Below, one piece after another: positions 8,478-17,370 of a stretch of 64,000 bases of DNA. The stretch's first letter is position 1, and the number at the start of each line of letters is the position of its first letter. The position numbers and the translations under genes were made by a program. Source of the stretch: RGIG464 sp045643185 (lineage in GTDB: Bacteria; Myxococcota_A; Bradymonadia; UBA4248); NCBI GenBank assembly GCA_045643185.1, contig JAZUKH010000046.1, positions 1 through 64,000 on the forward strand, read 5' to 3'. Under the pieces are notes generated by a model. It saw only the letters and a list, made by a program, of their open reading frames with translations, searched no databases and was not told where the DNA came from.

Positions 8478-10697
8478 TTAACCAAGGGCAGCAGCAATAC
8501 GACGTGCAAGTTGAGTAAAACGACGTGATGGTTCGTTGTTTTGAATCGCATGTGACAGCGTGTACGGGTCGGTAATAAAAATGGCGATCTTGCGAGCACG
8601 GGTGAGCGCGGTATAGATCAGATTCCGTTGCAGCATGAAGCTTTGACTACGCAGAAACACGCAGATGACAGCGGGATATTCGCTACCCTGTGACTTGTGA
8701 ACGGTACAGGCGTAGGCGAGTGTAAGATTGTCGAATTCCTGCTTGGATTTGGAGTATTCGACGTATTTGCCGTCAAAGTCGACGATGGCGTTATTGGCGT
8801 TGTATTCGATGATCGTGCCGATATCGCCGTTGTATACGTCTTTATCGTAGTCGTTGCGGAGTTGCATGACACGGTCGCCAACACGGAAATCTGCGCCGTT
8901 ATAAGGTATTTTTTCGCCGTTGGGGTTGATGCGATCCTGCAAAATGCGGTTGATGTGCTCGACGCCGCCGAGGTTTTGGCGCATGGGGCAAAGCACCTGG
9001 ATCTGGGTTTTCGGATCGAGTCCAAAGCGCGACGGAATGTTTTCGCAGACGAGACGTTCAATGATGTTTTCGGCATTTTCAGGCTTCGGATTGATCAAAT
9101 AAAATTCGCTTTTCCCTTCAGAACTTTCTTCTTTAGACGGAAGTTCTGGATATTCGCCGTTGTTGATTCGGTGTGCGTTTTTGACGATCAAACTTTGTTC
9201 GGCTTGTCGAAAGACGATGTTGAGTCGAACGACGGGAATGGCCTGTGAGTCGATGAGGTCTTTGAGGACGGTGCCGCATCCGACGCTAGGGAGTTGATCA
9301 ACGTCGCCAACGAAGACGATCTGTGCGGAGTCAGGGATGGCGCAAAGCAGTGAGCGCATCAAAGCGAGGTCGATCATGGACGATTCGTCGATGATGTAGA
9401 CGCCTTCAGGGAGCTGATTTTCTTTATTTCTTTGAAACCCACTGCGTGTATCGCTTTGATAAACGTATTCGAGCAGTCTGTGAATGGTTTTGGCTTCGTG
9501 GCCTGTGGTCTCTTCGAGGCGCTTGGCGGCGCGGCCTGTGGGGGCCGCGAGGAACACGGGGCGATCCTGTTCATGGGCAGCCGCGACGAAGACTTTGACG
9601 AGCGTGGTTTTGCCGGTACCTGGCCCACCCGTGATGACCATGAATTTTTCGATCAACCCCAGTTGAACCGCCATACGTTGTGATTCAGCCAGGTTGATGC
9701 CGAGTTCGGATTCGATGCGTTTGATCTGTTTGAGATCGTCAGTCGTGTCGCGCGACCGGTCGGAGGCGTTGACCATACGGGCGATCTCGGCGGCGACGGC
9801 GTTTTCTAGGCGCCACATGTGGGCGCGATACACGATGAGTTCGCCGGTCTCGTCGATTTCGGTGCGCAGCGTGTGTTTTTGGGTGAGGTCATCCATGTAA
9901 GGCATGATGGTCTCACGGGGGAGCTGCAACAGGTCGGCAGCGCTTTCAATGAGGCGCGGGGCTGGCAGGTAGCAATGGCCGTCATTTTGCTCGGCCTCGT
10001 AGAGCGCGAAGTCGATGCCGGCCTCGATACGGACAGGTGAATCAAGCGGAAAACCCAGTCTGCGTGCGATCTCGTCAGCACGACGAAAACCAATGCCTTG
10101 AATGTCTTTGGCGAGCAAATAAGGTTGTTGCTGAAGGACCGGGATGACGCGTTCTTTGTAGTGGGCGATGAGTTTGGCTGACATGTCGTAAGTCAAGCCA
10201 TGGCCTTGCAGGTAAACGAAAATCTGGCGCGTCGACTGCTTTTCCTGCCACTGTTCGAGGATGATCTGGAGCTTTTTGGGCGAAATGCCTTTGATTTCGT
10301 AGAGTTTTTCGGGGTCGTGATCGAAGATATCGATGGTTTGATCGCCAAACTTGTCGACGATCTGCTTAGCGAGTTTGGGGCCGATGCCATGGATCTGCGT
10401 GGAAAGAAAGACAGCGATGCCTTGCTCTGTCGTTGGAAGAACGATCTCAGCCGAAGAAACGCGCAGTTGAACGCCGTATTTCGAATCGACCCAGGTGCCG
10501 GTGACACGGAGCTCGTCGCCGACTTTGAACGCGGCGAGTGAGCCGACCATGGTAAAATTCCGCTTTTTACGCGTCGTGGCGTCAAGAATGCAGAACGTGT
10601 TGTCATCAGAGACGAAACGGACGTTGCGCACGGTTGCGGTGGTTTGGACGGTTTCACCGATTTTTGGGAAAAAATCTGCAAAGAGTGCGTTGGGCAT
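8478..10697 (-). CDS. recD2: RecD2-family ATP-dependent DNA helicase
   Basis: A 739-residue SF1B 5'-3' DNA helicase of the RecD2 type (RecD-like, outside RecBCD), acting in DNA repair or replication restart. The N-terminal OB-like region (about residues 15-90) is followed by helix-hairpin-helix segments: GIGPKLAKQIVDKFG, IKGISPKKLQ and IQGIGFRRADEIA. Walker A is GGPGTGKTT at 357-365 and Walker B is IIDESSM near 432. Later come the LTYA-type motif (NLTLAYACTVHKSQGSEYP) and YTALTRARK. The HhH region is what separates RecD2 from RecD. The gene is monocistronic, convergent with the secreted-protein gene. Confidence 0.93.
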   Translation of the reverse strand: MPNALFADFFPKIGETVQTTATVRNVRFVSDDNTFCILDATTRKKRNFTMVGSLAAFKVGDELRVTGTWVDSKYGVQLRVSSAEIVLPTTEQGIAVFLSTQIHGIGPKLAKQIVDKFGDQTIDIFDHDPEKLYEIKGISPKKLQIILEQWQEKQSTRQIFVYLQGHGLTYDMSAKLIAHYKERVIPVLQQQPYLLAKDIQGIGFRRADEIARRLGFPLDSPVRIEAGIDFALYEAEQNDGHCYLPAPRLIESAADLLQLPRETIMPYMDDLTQKHTLRTEIDETGELIVYRAHMWRLENAVAAEIARMVNASDRSRDTTDDLKQIKRIESELGINLAESQRMAVQLGLIEKFMVITGGPGTGKTTLVKVFVAAAHEQDRPVFLAAPTGRAAKRLEETTGHEAKTIHRLLEYVYQSDTRSGFQRNKENQLPEGVYIIDESSMIDLALMRSLLCAIPDSAQIVFVGDVDQLPSVGCGTVLKDLIDSQAIPVVRLNIVFRQAEQSLIVKNAHRINNGEYPELPSKEESSEGKSEFYLINPKPENAENIIERLVCENIPSRFGLDPKTQIQVLCPMRQNLGGVEHINRILQDRINPNGEKIPYNGADFRVGDRVMQLRNDYDKDVYNGDIGTIIEYNANNAIVDFDGKYVEYSKSKQEFDNLTLAYACTVHKSQGSEYPAVICVFLRSQSFMLQRNLIYTALTRARKIAIFITDPYTLSHAIQNNEPSRRFTQLARRIAAALG

Positions 10698-11177
10698 ATC
10701 GAATTAACTAGATGGGGTTCACCATAAGTGAGGTTTTGAAACACAGCCAAAAATGCTGTCACATATATATTGCCAAGCAATTAGAAAATGTGACGGATTT
10801 TTTGTGTGTGGATGTGGTTTTAGCAGATTTTGGGGCTTTTTGGTCAGTAAAAAGGCTGAGGCGACAGCGTTGGCGAGGGCGTGACGTGTCGGAGATGTGT
10901 TTTCTGCTTTTGAAGCATTGGGTATCATAGAACCGAAGTTTATGATACGTGTTTGAACGCTTGGCGTTTATGGGCTTTCATTTTGGCATTTGGGAGGAAT
11001 GATACAAAACGATACAGACTGATTTTGGGATAAAAAACTTTCAAGTTCGTTAAAAATGTAAAAAAAAGCTTGCCAAGGGGGACGAATACGCGTAGAAGGC
11101 GCGCGCTCCTTGCTTCCGAGGCAAATCATGGTGGTTTGCAAGTGTGGAAGCCGAATCAGTTCCATAGGGAGAACACA
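10698..11177. other. Divergent intergenic region, recD2 / rpsF
   Basis: 480 bp separate the starts of recD2 (minus) and rpsF (plus). It must hold both promoters. A good rpsF promoter is seen at 11070-11098. The 80 bp between that and the rpsF start is the leader and includes gcgcgc and a purine-rich ribosome site. A possible 72-codon frame at 10712-10930 has no ribosome site or family and is not called. Confidence 0.6.
11070..11098 (+). promoter_or_regulatory. Probable sigma-70-type promoter of rpsF-rplI
   Basis: A -35 of TTGCCA (11070-11075, 5/6 to consensus) is followed by a 17-bp spacer and a -10 of TAGAAG (11093-11098, 4/6). A GC-rich stretch just downstream (gcgcgcgc) resembles the discriminator of ribosomal promoters. 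This leaves a leader of about 70 bases before the rpsF start. Confidence 0.55.
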
Positions 11178-11621
11178 ATGGCATTTTTAGTTGAGCACCC
11201 GAAAACAGTTCGTGAGTACGAAACCGTTTATATTCTGAGAGCGGACGTACTTGATGAAGACCGTAAGAAAGTCACCGATCGTATGTCGAGCATCATCGAA
11301 CGTCTCGATGGCACTATTCTTCTTCAGGAAGAATGGGGCAAACGCAAACTCGCGTACAAAATCATGAAGAATGCTTATGGCATTTACTTCTATCTTCGTT
11401 ATCTTGGTTACAACGACATGGTTGCGGAAATTGAACGTAACCTTCGCATCCTCGAACCCGTCATCAAGTACATGACGGTCAAACTCGGCGATGATGTCGA
11501 TGTTGATAAATGCAAAGAAGAAGCCACGAAGCTTGGCTCCTGCGCGCCGAAAGACAATGCTGATTACAGCGCTGTTGAAATCGGTGATGATGAACTTGAT
11601 GAACTCGTCGATGACGACTAA
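11178..11621 (+). CDS. rpsF: 30S ribosomal protein S6
   Basis: A 147-residue S6 homologue that binds the central domain of 16S rRNA, normally with S18. Visible family features are REYETVYILRADV at the N-terminus, GKRKLAYKI near residue 55 and the helix ERNLRILEPVIKYM. The C-terminal 40 residues are an acidic tail longer than in E. coli. The ribosome site is gggag before ATG 11178. It is followed after 21 bp by rplI. The usual rpsR (S18) gene between them is absent. Confidence 0.95.
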   Translation: MAFLVEHPKTVREYETVYILRADVLDEDRKKVTDRMSSIIERLDGTILLQEEWGKRKLAYKIMKNAYGIYFYLRYLGYNDMVAEIERNLRILEPVIKYMTVKLGDDVDVDKCKEEATKLGSCAPKDNADYSAVEIGDDELDELVDDD

Positions 11622-11642
11622 TTCCAGTAAGGAGAAAATTAG

Positions 11643-12089
11643 ATGAAAGTTATTCTTTTGGAAGATGTCGCTCACGTCGGTAACATGGGTGAAATCGTTA
11701 AGGTTTCCGATGGTTACGGCCGCAACTACCTTATTCCTCAGGGCCTTGCCCTCCTCGCTACTGAACAGCGTACGAAAGAATTCGCGCATCAGCAGGCGAT
11801 GATCGAAAACAAAAAAGCGAAAGTTCGCAAAGCGGCTGAAGAAGTGGCTGCTAAACTTGCGGGCCTCGAAATCGTTATCGCTCGTGCCACGACCGGTGAT
11901 GAAGACAAAATTCACGGTTCCGTCACGAATGCGAACATCGCGGATGCCATCGCTGCCAAAGGCATCGATATCGACAAACGTAAAATCGTTCTCGATCAGA
12001 ACATCCGTAACCTCGGCGACTATGAGATCGAAATCCGTCTCGGCGCCGAAGTTAAATCGACCGTTAAAGTTTCTGTCGTCGCCGAATAA
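11643..12089 (+). CDS. rplI: 50S ribosomal protein L9
   Basis: A 148-residue L9 with the expected N-terminal rRNA-binding domain (MKVILLEDVAHVGNMGEIV, then VSDGYGRNYLIPQGLA). A connecting helix and a C-terminal domain (HGSVTNANIADAI, then LGDYEIEIRLGAEV) follow. Length and layout match the family. It is co-transcribed with rpsF, has an aaggaga ribosome site, and a terminator follows. Confidence 0.97.
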   Translation: MKVILLEDVAHVGNMGEIVKVSDGYGRNYLIPQGLALLATEQRTKEFAHQQAMIENKKAKVRKAAEEVAAKLAGLEIVIARATTGDEDKIHGSVTNANIADAIAAKGIDIDKRKIVLDQNIRNLGDYEIEIRLGAEVKSTVKVSVVAE

Positions 12090-12115
12090 TTCGTCGATGG
12101 CGTATTAACGCATCG

Positions 12116-12150
12116 TAAAGGCGCGCCCCCTTAGGGACGCGCCTTTTTTT
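12116..12150 (+). terminator. Terminator of rpsF-rplI
   Basis: Stem aaaggcgcg / cgcgccttt with loop ccccttaggga is followed by a T-run. Confidence 0.88.
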
Positions 12151-12169
12151 ATATTTTGAGTTTATTACA

Positions 12170-13144
12170 ATGAATGTAAAGCATATCTGCACCATCAAAG
12201 GCATTCCTGTTGGCGTCAACTTTTCGTTTTTGATTCTGGTCGTGTTGTTGGCCATGTTGATGGGCAATAACAACCTGGTCTATGGCATCATTTGTGGGAT
12301 ATGCATTATCATCGCGTTGATGGTTCACGAATTTGGTCACGCGCTGGTTGCGGCACACTATAACCTGAATCCGCAAGTCATCTTGACCGGGTCAGGCGGG
12401 CTGACGATCCACAAGTCGGCGAATGCCAAACAGTCGTTTCTCATTACCCTGATGGGACCGCTGTCTGGGCTAGTTCTGGGCGGCATCGCGCTCGGCGTGT
12501 ATTTCGGGCTGGCTGTCTATGCGCCGACGTTTCTTTCGACTTACACGAACTTCGCGAAGTTCCTGGAATACAGCATGTTCATCAACCTCGGTTGGGGCAT
12601 CTTTAACCTGATTCCCATCAACCCCTTGGATGGCGGTAAACTGCTTTCGGCTTTACTGGCCAAGTTTATGGCACCCAAAACGGCGATCAAAACGAGCGTC
12701 GTTGTCAGCACGTTGTGTTGTGTGGCTTTCATCGTGCTTTCTTGCACGATCTGGCGAAGCATGTTCAACCTTTTTGTTGGCTTTTACCTGTTGATGATCA
12801 ACTTTTTGTCGGCAAAACAGGTTTTTTCAAGCATTTCGACGCTCAAAAAGGAAAAAGCCAGTCTGCGTGCCGATACGATCTACGAAATGGGGATTTCGGC
12901 GGCCCGCGATCACCGCTGGAAAGAGCTCGAAATGTATGGTCATCAGCTCAAAGAAGCGTCTTCATCTTCCGACCAGCTCAAGAGCGCGTATGACTTTTTG
13001 ACGATCGCTTGTACGAATCAAAAGAAATATGAAGAAGCGTTGAACTATGCGGAGCGCTCGTCTAAAAGCGAGTCGGTTCAGCGTGCCGTCGACCGTTGTC
13101 GTCACCAATTGACGGTCGAAAAAGAAAATAGTACGGATGCGTGA
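12170..13144 (+). CDS. Site-2 protease family (M50) membrane metalloprotease
   Basis: A 324-residue polytopic membrane protease, closest in layout to SpoIVFB or short S2P forms. The zinc ligands are in HEFGH at residues 53-57, inside a hydrophobic segment. The third ligand is the Asp of NPLDGG at 151-156. About five membrane segments are visible. The last 90 residues are soluble and helical, with a TPR-like ending (YDFLTIACTNQKKYEEALNYA). Such enzymes cleave substrates within the membrane, often in stress signalling; the substrate is unknown. It lies 66 bp before a membrane-anchored protein gene. Confidence 0.85.
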   Translation: MNVKHICTIKGIPVGVNFSFLILVVLLAMLMGNNNLVYGIICGICIIIALMVHEFGHALVAAHYNLNPQVILTGSGGLTIHKSANAKQSFLITLMGPLSGLVLGGIALGVYFGLAVYAPTFLSTYTNFAKFLEYSMFINLGWGIFNLIPINPLDGGKLLSALLAKFMAPKTAIKTSVVVSTLCCVAFIVLSCTIWRSMFNLFVGFYLLMINFLSAKQVFSSISTLKKEKASLRADTIYEMGISAARDHRWKELEMYGHQLKEASSSSDQLKSAYDFLTIACTNQKKYEEALNYAERSSKSESVQRAVDRCRHQLTVEKENSTDA

Positions 13145-13210
13145 AATTATGTAGAATGTGTGTCCGACTTGTTCTGGTTATAGATCGATTTATCCATAAG
13201 GAAACACAAT

Positions 13211-14113
13211 ATGAATACTTCCAAACGCGTTATGATCATTGTTGGTTTGGTTATCGTAGTTCTCTGTGTCGTTTTTACGATTTTTGCGCTTGGTCGCGGC
13301 GAAGAGGATGGGGAATGGACCGGATTTGAGCCGTTGGATAGCCAGTTGGCTGTGGTCGATATGTCGTATGCGAAATGGTTTAAGGATCGCATCGACGTCA
13401 TGTCGATCCCGGCTGGTCAGCGCGTCGTCTGCGACTGGTTGATGTACAAGTCGTATGCGGTGACGCAACATACCAACATGGGCGACGCGCTTGAAAAATT
13501 CATTGGCAATGATATGGATTTTGCCGTCGATCAGGGTGTGCGTGCCGACTACTGGGCCAGCGTCGCCGCCTGGGAAGAATTCCTTAAAGCCTACCAGGAC
13601 GAGAACGCGCGTAAAAAGCTTTTTGAGATCTGCAAAGACGAAGCGCCTGACCTCGAAACGCAATTCAACAACGAGATCATTTCGTTCAAACAGTTTGCGA
13701 CCAACGAAGAATTGCTCGACGAAGCCGGTCATTTGAAACCCGACAAGGCTAAACTCGCCCTGTTGCTGCACCGCTACGTGTGGATCAAAGCCAGTCAGCA
13801 GCAGTTCCCCGTGAATGCGATCCAGACACCCGAAGAAGCCATGGCCATGTTCCGTTGGCAGGTCGAAGCGTCGCACATGGCGGCGGATAAAAAGATCGAA
13901 AAGCTGCATGAGACAAAGACGAGCCACCCTGGTGCTTACGATTACACGTATGCAGAAGCCGTCATTGACATTCAAAACGGCGATTACGCCGCAGCCTGTC
14001 TGCTTTTGAGTCCCATCGCGACCGGCGATGGCATGGTCGATCCATATCAACAGAATTTGTATCGTCGTGCCATGAAAGCCATTAAGGCGCTTGACGCTAA
14101 CGCGTGCCCATGA
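13211..14113 (+). CDS. Membrane-anchored protein of unknown function
   Basis: A 300-residue protein with one N-terminal membrane segment (about residues 6-28) and a soluble helical domain facing the periplasm. No family recognised. The start is supported by aaggaa upstream. It lies 66 bp behind the M50 protease gene in the same direction, so the two may form an operon and this could be a protease partner or substrate; that is inference. Palindromic copy B lies 38 bp downstream. Confidence 0.55.
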   Translation: MNTSKRVMIIVGLVIVVLCVVFTIFALGRGEEDGEWTGFEPLDSQLAVVDMSYAKWFKDRIDVMSIPAGQRVVCDWLMYKSYAVTQHTNMGDALEKFIGNDMDFAVDQGVRADYWASVAAWEEFLKAYQDENARKKLFEICKDEAPDLETQFNNEIISFKQFATNEELLDEAGHLKPDKAKLALLLHRYVWIKASQQQFPVNAIQTPEEAMAMFRWQVEASHMAADKKIEKLHETKTSHPGAYDYTYAEAVIDIQNGDYAAACLLLSPIATGDGMVDPYQQNLYRRAMKAIKALDANACP

Positions 14114-14150
14114 GGCATAGATGACCGTGCGGCAACATAGTGTCGTGTCA

Positions 14151-14227
14151 GGCCCCCGCCAGGCGAAGGGGTAGCGGCGTATTGGCGTTTCAACGACAAT
14201 AGCCGCGTAGGGGGAGACTTCCCCCTC
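14151..14227 (-). repeat. Dispersed palindromic element, copy B
   Basis: Conserved arms in reverse order: ggcccccgccaggcgaagggg...gcggcgtatt, then aatagccgcgtagggggagacttcccc. The short core ttggcgtttcaacgacaa forms a 6-bp imperfect stem. It lies between two plus-strand genes, just after a stop codon. Confidence 0.88.
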
Positions 14228-14370
14228 AAAATAAAAATTCCATCGATTTTCTGCTTAACTTTTGGCGATCCGTGAATAAACTAACGCCACGCCCGAAACA
14301 GTTGGTTTGTGCTGATGCACGAAATGACTGTGTTTTTACAACTTAAGACGTCTCAGAAGGAGAATGGACC

Positions 14371-14931
14371 ATGAGTGAAGAAGTGAAAAACGAAGAAGTG
14401 AAAGTCGACGAAGTGAAAGCTGCAGAAGCGAAAGCCGACGAAGCCAAAGCTGAAGACGCCATTAAAGACACCAAGGACCTGATCGTTGAACAGGCGAATG
14501 CGCTCAAAGGCAAATTGAGCAACCTGTTTGGTAAAGCGACGGAGATCGGTAATTCGGTCGTCGAGACTGTGAAAGAAAAAGCCGAAAAAGGCAAAGAAAT
14601 GTATGACGACAAACGTCGTGACTGGGAAGCCAACGATGTTTATCGCAAACTCGGCAAACGCGTGGCCAAATTGGCAAAACGTGGCGAATTGGTTTTGCCG
14701 GAATCTTGCCAGCAGTACCTCGATGCTTTGGATGACATCTATGGTGAAAACGGCGATGATGACGACAACAGCGGCGAATGCTGTTGCTGCAGCGACGACA
14801 AATGCTGCAGCGACGACAAATGCTGCTGCGACGACAAATGCTGCTGCGACGACAATGCCTGCAAGTGCTGCGACAAATGCACGGGGGAAGCCGGTTGCGA
14901 CTGCGGCTGCGACGATTGCAAATGCAAATAA
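14371..14931 (+). CDS. Cysteine-tail protein, probable metal binder
   Basis: A 186-residue protein in three parts. Residues 1-35 are repeats of 'EEVKVDEVKAAEAKADEAK' type. Residues 36-125 are amphipathic helix, apolipoprotein- or LEA-like. The last 52 residues hold 21 cysteines in CCSDDK/CCCDDK repeats ending CDCGCDDCKCK. The tail resembles metallothionein composition (Cys with Lys/Asp, almost no aromatic residues), so binding of Zn, Cu or Cd is likely, though no known family is recognised. The tail is encoded by four near-identical 15-18 bp units. There is no signal peptide, so it is probably cytoplasmic. The ribosome site aaggag lies 8 bp upstream, and a terminator follows. Confidence 0.7.
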   Translation: MSEEVKNEEVKVDEVKAAEAKADEAKAEDAIKDTKDLIVEQANALKGKLSNLFGKATEIGNSVVETVKEKAEKGKEMYDDKRRDWEANDVYRKLGKRVAKLAKRGELVLPESCQQYLDALDDIYGENGDDDDNSGECCCCSDDKCCSDDKCCCDDKCCCDDNACKCCDKCTGEAGCDCGCDDCKCK

Positions 14932-14957
14932 CGCTCGCGAATTAGATCAAATCTAAA

Positions 14958-14998
14958 TGATAAAGCCTCATCATGCGCTTGTGTGATGGGGCTTTTTT
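14958..14998 (+). terminator. Terminator after the cysteine-tail gene
   Basis: Stem aaagcctcatca / tgatggggcttt (wobbles) with loop tgcgcttgtg, followed by T-run. Confidence 0.8.
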
Positions 14999-15118
14999 AG
15001 TTTTTGTCATTTTTGTGACCGAATTGTTCAAAAAACTGTTTCAGCTCAAGGCGTTAATCGCTAAAAGAGTATTTTTGGCTCGTTTGAGTTTTGTCGTGTA
15101 AAACGAGGAGAAAATAAG

Positions 15119-16654
15119 TTGCAGGATCTAAGAGCAGATGTCGTTATTATTGGCGGCGGTGTCGCGGGATTGACGAGCGCATTGGGTATGCGCGGTCGTC
15201 GCGTGATCGTATTGACGAAAGCGGAATTTGGCAAAGGCGGTTCGACGCCGATCGCACAGGGCGGTATTGCCTGTGCCATGGGGAAAGATGACGATCCGAA
15301 GCTGCACGCAGCGGATACGCTTGTGGCCGGGGACGATCTTTGTATTTCGGACTGTGTGGATGTTTTGACGAGCGAAGGCCCAGCGGCGATCCGCCATTTG
15401 ATCGAAGAAGGCGCTGAGTTTGACCGCACGCCGGATGGCGAACTTTCGTTTGGTCGTGAGGCGGCGCACAGCCGTCGTCGCATTTTGCACGCGCATGGCG
15501 ACAGCACCGGTGCCGAAGTTGAACGCGCGCTCGTGGCGGCCGTTCGACGCGTGGATTACATTCAGATCATTGAAAAGTGCTACGTGGGCGATCTGCTGAT
15601 GGATGGCGATCGCGTGGTCGGTGCGTATGGCGTCGTGAACGGCGAAGTCGTGCGAGTGTTTGCGCCGGCCGTGGTGTTGGCGTGTGGCGGCATTGGTCGC
15701 ATCTACCAATACACGACGAATCCTGTCGAATCGGTCGGTGACGGACTCGCCATTGCGGCGCGTGCTAACGCCGTTTTGTCGGACGTCGAGTTCGTTCAGT
15801 TCCATCCGACGGCGCTCAACACGAAGTTGGATCCGTTGCCGCTGTTGACCGAAGCTCTGCGCGGTGAAGGCGCGACGCTCCACACCGAAGATGGCACGCG
15901 CTTCATGGTCGGACTGCACAAAGATGCCGAACTTGCGCCGCGCGATGTCGTGGCTCGCGGCATTTGGAAGCAACAGATGGCTGGGCACTTTGTGACGCTC
16001 GACGCGCGCCACATCGGCGCTGAATTTCCTAACAAATTCCCAACGGTCTACGGCTTTTGTCAGCAGGCCGGCATTGACCCGCGTGTCGATTGCCTGCCCG
16101 TCACTCCGGCTGCCCACTATCACATGGGCGGCGTTTCGGTCGATCAGAACGGACACACCACCGTCAAAGGCTTATGGGCTTGTGGCGAAGTTTCAGCCAC
16201 GGGCGTGCACGGCGCTAACCGATTGGCCAGCAACTCGTTGCTCGAAGGCCTCGTCTTTGGCGCCCGTGTCAGTCAGAATATCGCCGAAATCTCGAATTTT
16301 GACGAAAAACTCGGTCAGACCCAGACAGAATGCCCACTTTGCAACACGTTTGTCACGGCTGATGAGGCCGATGATGTCCAAAAACTTCGCGAAACCATGT
16401 GGAATCACGTCGGACTCGTCCGAAATGAAGACGGCATGAAAACAGCACTCGCCTTCTTTGACCAGTTGCGTGAAAAACATGCCCACCCGTCCATGATGCT
16501 CAGAAACATGGTCGATGCGGCCACCATGATCACACAGGCTGCCCGTGAACGCCAGGAAAGCCGCGGCGGTCACTATCGCTCCGATTTTCCAAACCATTCC
16601 GACGTCGCCGAACATCATCCGTTCGTCTACACCGGCAATGGTCCGTGGATCTAG
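15119..16654 (+). CDS. nadB: L-aspartate oxidase
   Basis: An FAD flavoprotein oxidising L-aspartate to iminoaspartate in de novo NAD synthesis. The 511-residue length is typical. The FAD dinucleotide fold IIGGGVAGL is at 10-18, with STPIAQGGIA after it. Active-site and flavin motifs include VEFVQFHPTA, EALRGEGATL, YHMGGV and the signature GLWACGEVSATGVHGANRLASNS, written here in part. The C-terminal helical domain is present. The start is TTG 15119, supported by gaggag at proper spacing; no ATG fits. nadA and nadC are not in the window. Confidence 0.93.
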   Translation: MQDLRADVVIIGGGVAGLTSALGMRGRRVIVLTKAEFGKGGSTPIAQGGIACAMGKDDDPKLHAADTLVAGDDLCISDCVDVLTSEGPAAIRHLIEEGAEFDRTPDGELSFGREAAHSRRRILHAHGDSTGAEVERALVAAVRRVDYIQIIEKCYVGDLLMDGDRVVGAYGVVNGEVVRVFAPAVVLACGGIGRIYQYTTNPVESVGDGLAIAARANAVLSDVEFVQFHPTALNTKLDPLPLLTEALRGEGATLHTEDGTRFMVGLHKDAELAPRDVVARGIWKQQMAGHFVTLDARHIGAEFPNKFPTVYGFCQQAGIDPRVDCLPVTPAAHYHMGGVSVDQNGHTTVKGLWACGEVSATGVHGANRLASNSLLEGLVFGARVSQNIAEISNFDEKLGQTQTECPLCNTFVTADEADDVQKLRETMWNHVGLVRNEDGMKTALAFFDQLREKHAHPSMMLRNMVDAATMITQAARERQESRGGHYRSDFPNHSDVAEHHPFVYTGNGPWI

Positions 16655-16663
16655 GGGGAAAGC

Positions 16664-17242
16664 ATGACGCGTTTTGAATTGGCCCGCGATAAGCGCATCA
16701 CGATCGCGGCGCTCGTCCTCGACGTCCTGAGCGTTTTGTTCATTCTGCTGCTCGTCAACGAGTTGGTCGCCGTTCAGTTCGGCATTCAGACCTTCAGCCT
16801 AAACCACGAGCCGTCGTGGGATGGCGTCAAAAACATGGCGCTCTTTTTCGTGCTGCCAACGCAGTATTTGCTGGCTGTGGTCGAACTCATCGCCCGGTAT
16901 CGCGAGGATGGACGCAGCTTTACGCTCCCCATCGTCTTTTTGCCGTTTGGACATGTGCTGCGCTTTTTGATCATGTTTGCGCTCGAAGCCATCGTCGTGG
17001 CTGTCAAACTGGTCGTCTACTTCCTTTCCGTTCTCATCGAGTTCGTGCTCATGATCTGCCGTCTCGATAAAGTCGCCGGCACGGCCCTTTGTGTCGATGC
17101 CGTCGACCGTTGCCTGGAACCTGTCGAAAAATTCGTCAATGCGACGTATAACTTCCTCTATTTCAATAAGATCCAGACGAACGGCAATATCTTTAATTCA
17201 GTGTTTAACAATTGTTTAACTTTGTGGTGTATCAACCATTAA
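16664..17242 (+). CDS. Polytopic membrane protein of unknown function
   Basis: A 192-residue protein with about four hydrophobic segments: residues 12-33, 55-75, 85-105 and 108-130. It starts 10 bp after the nadB stop with a gggggaa ribosome site, so it is probably co-transcribed with nadB. No family recognised and no link to NAD synthesis is visible. Confidence 0.6.
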   Translation: MTRFELARDKRITIAALVLDVLSVLFILLLVNELVAVQFGIQTFSLNHEPSWDGVKNMALFFVLPTQYLLAVVELIARYREDGRSFTLPIVFLPFGHVLRFLIMFALEAIVVAVKLVVYFLSVLIEFVLMICRLDKVAGTALCVDAVDRCLEPVEKFVNATYNFLYFNKIQTNGNIFNSVFNNCLTLWCINH

Positions 17243-17370
17243 GGCTGTTTTAACGCGCTATTGAAGGGAAAGCCGCACTGGCGGCGCCCTCATGGCGAGC
17301 AAACAGACGGAACGCTTGCACGCGTTCAAATGAAAATGGTTGGCCCCGCGCTCCGTGTTTTTTGAATTCG

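Noticed and set aside
10712..10930. Possible 72-codon gene between recD2 and rpsF
   Set aside because: No ribosome site, odd composition and it runs through the promoter region.
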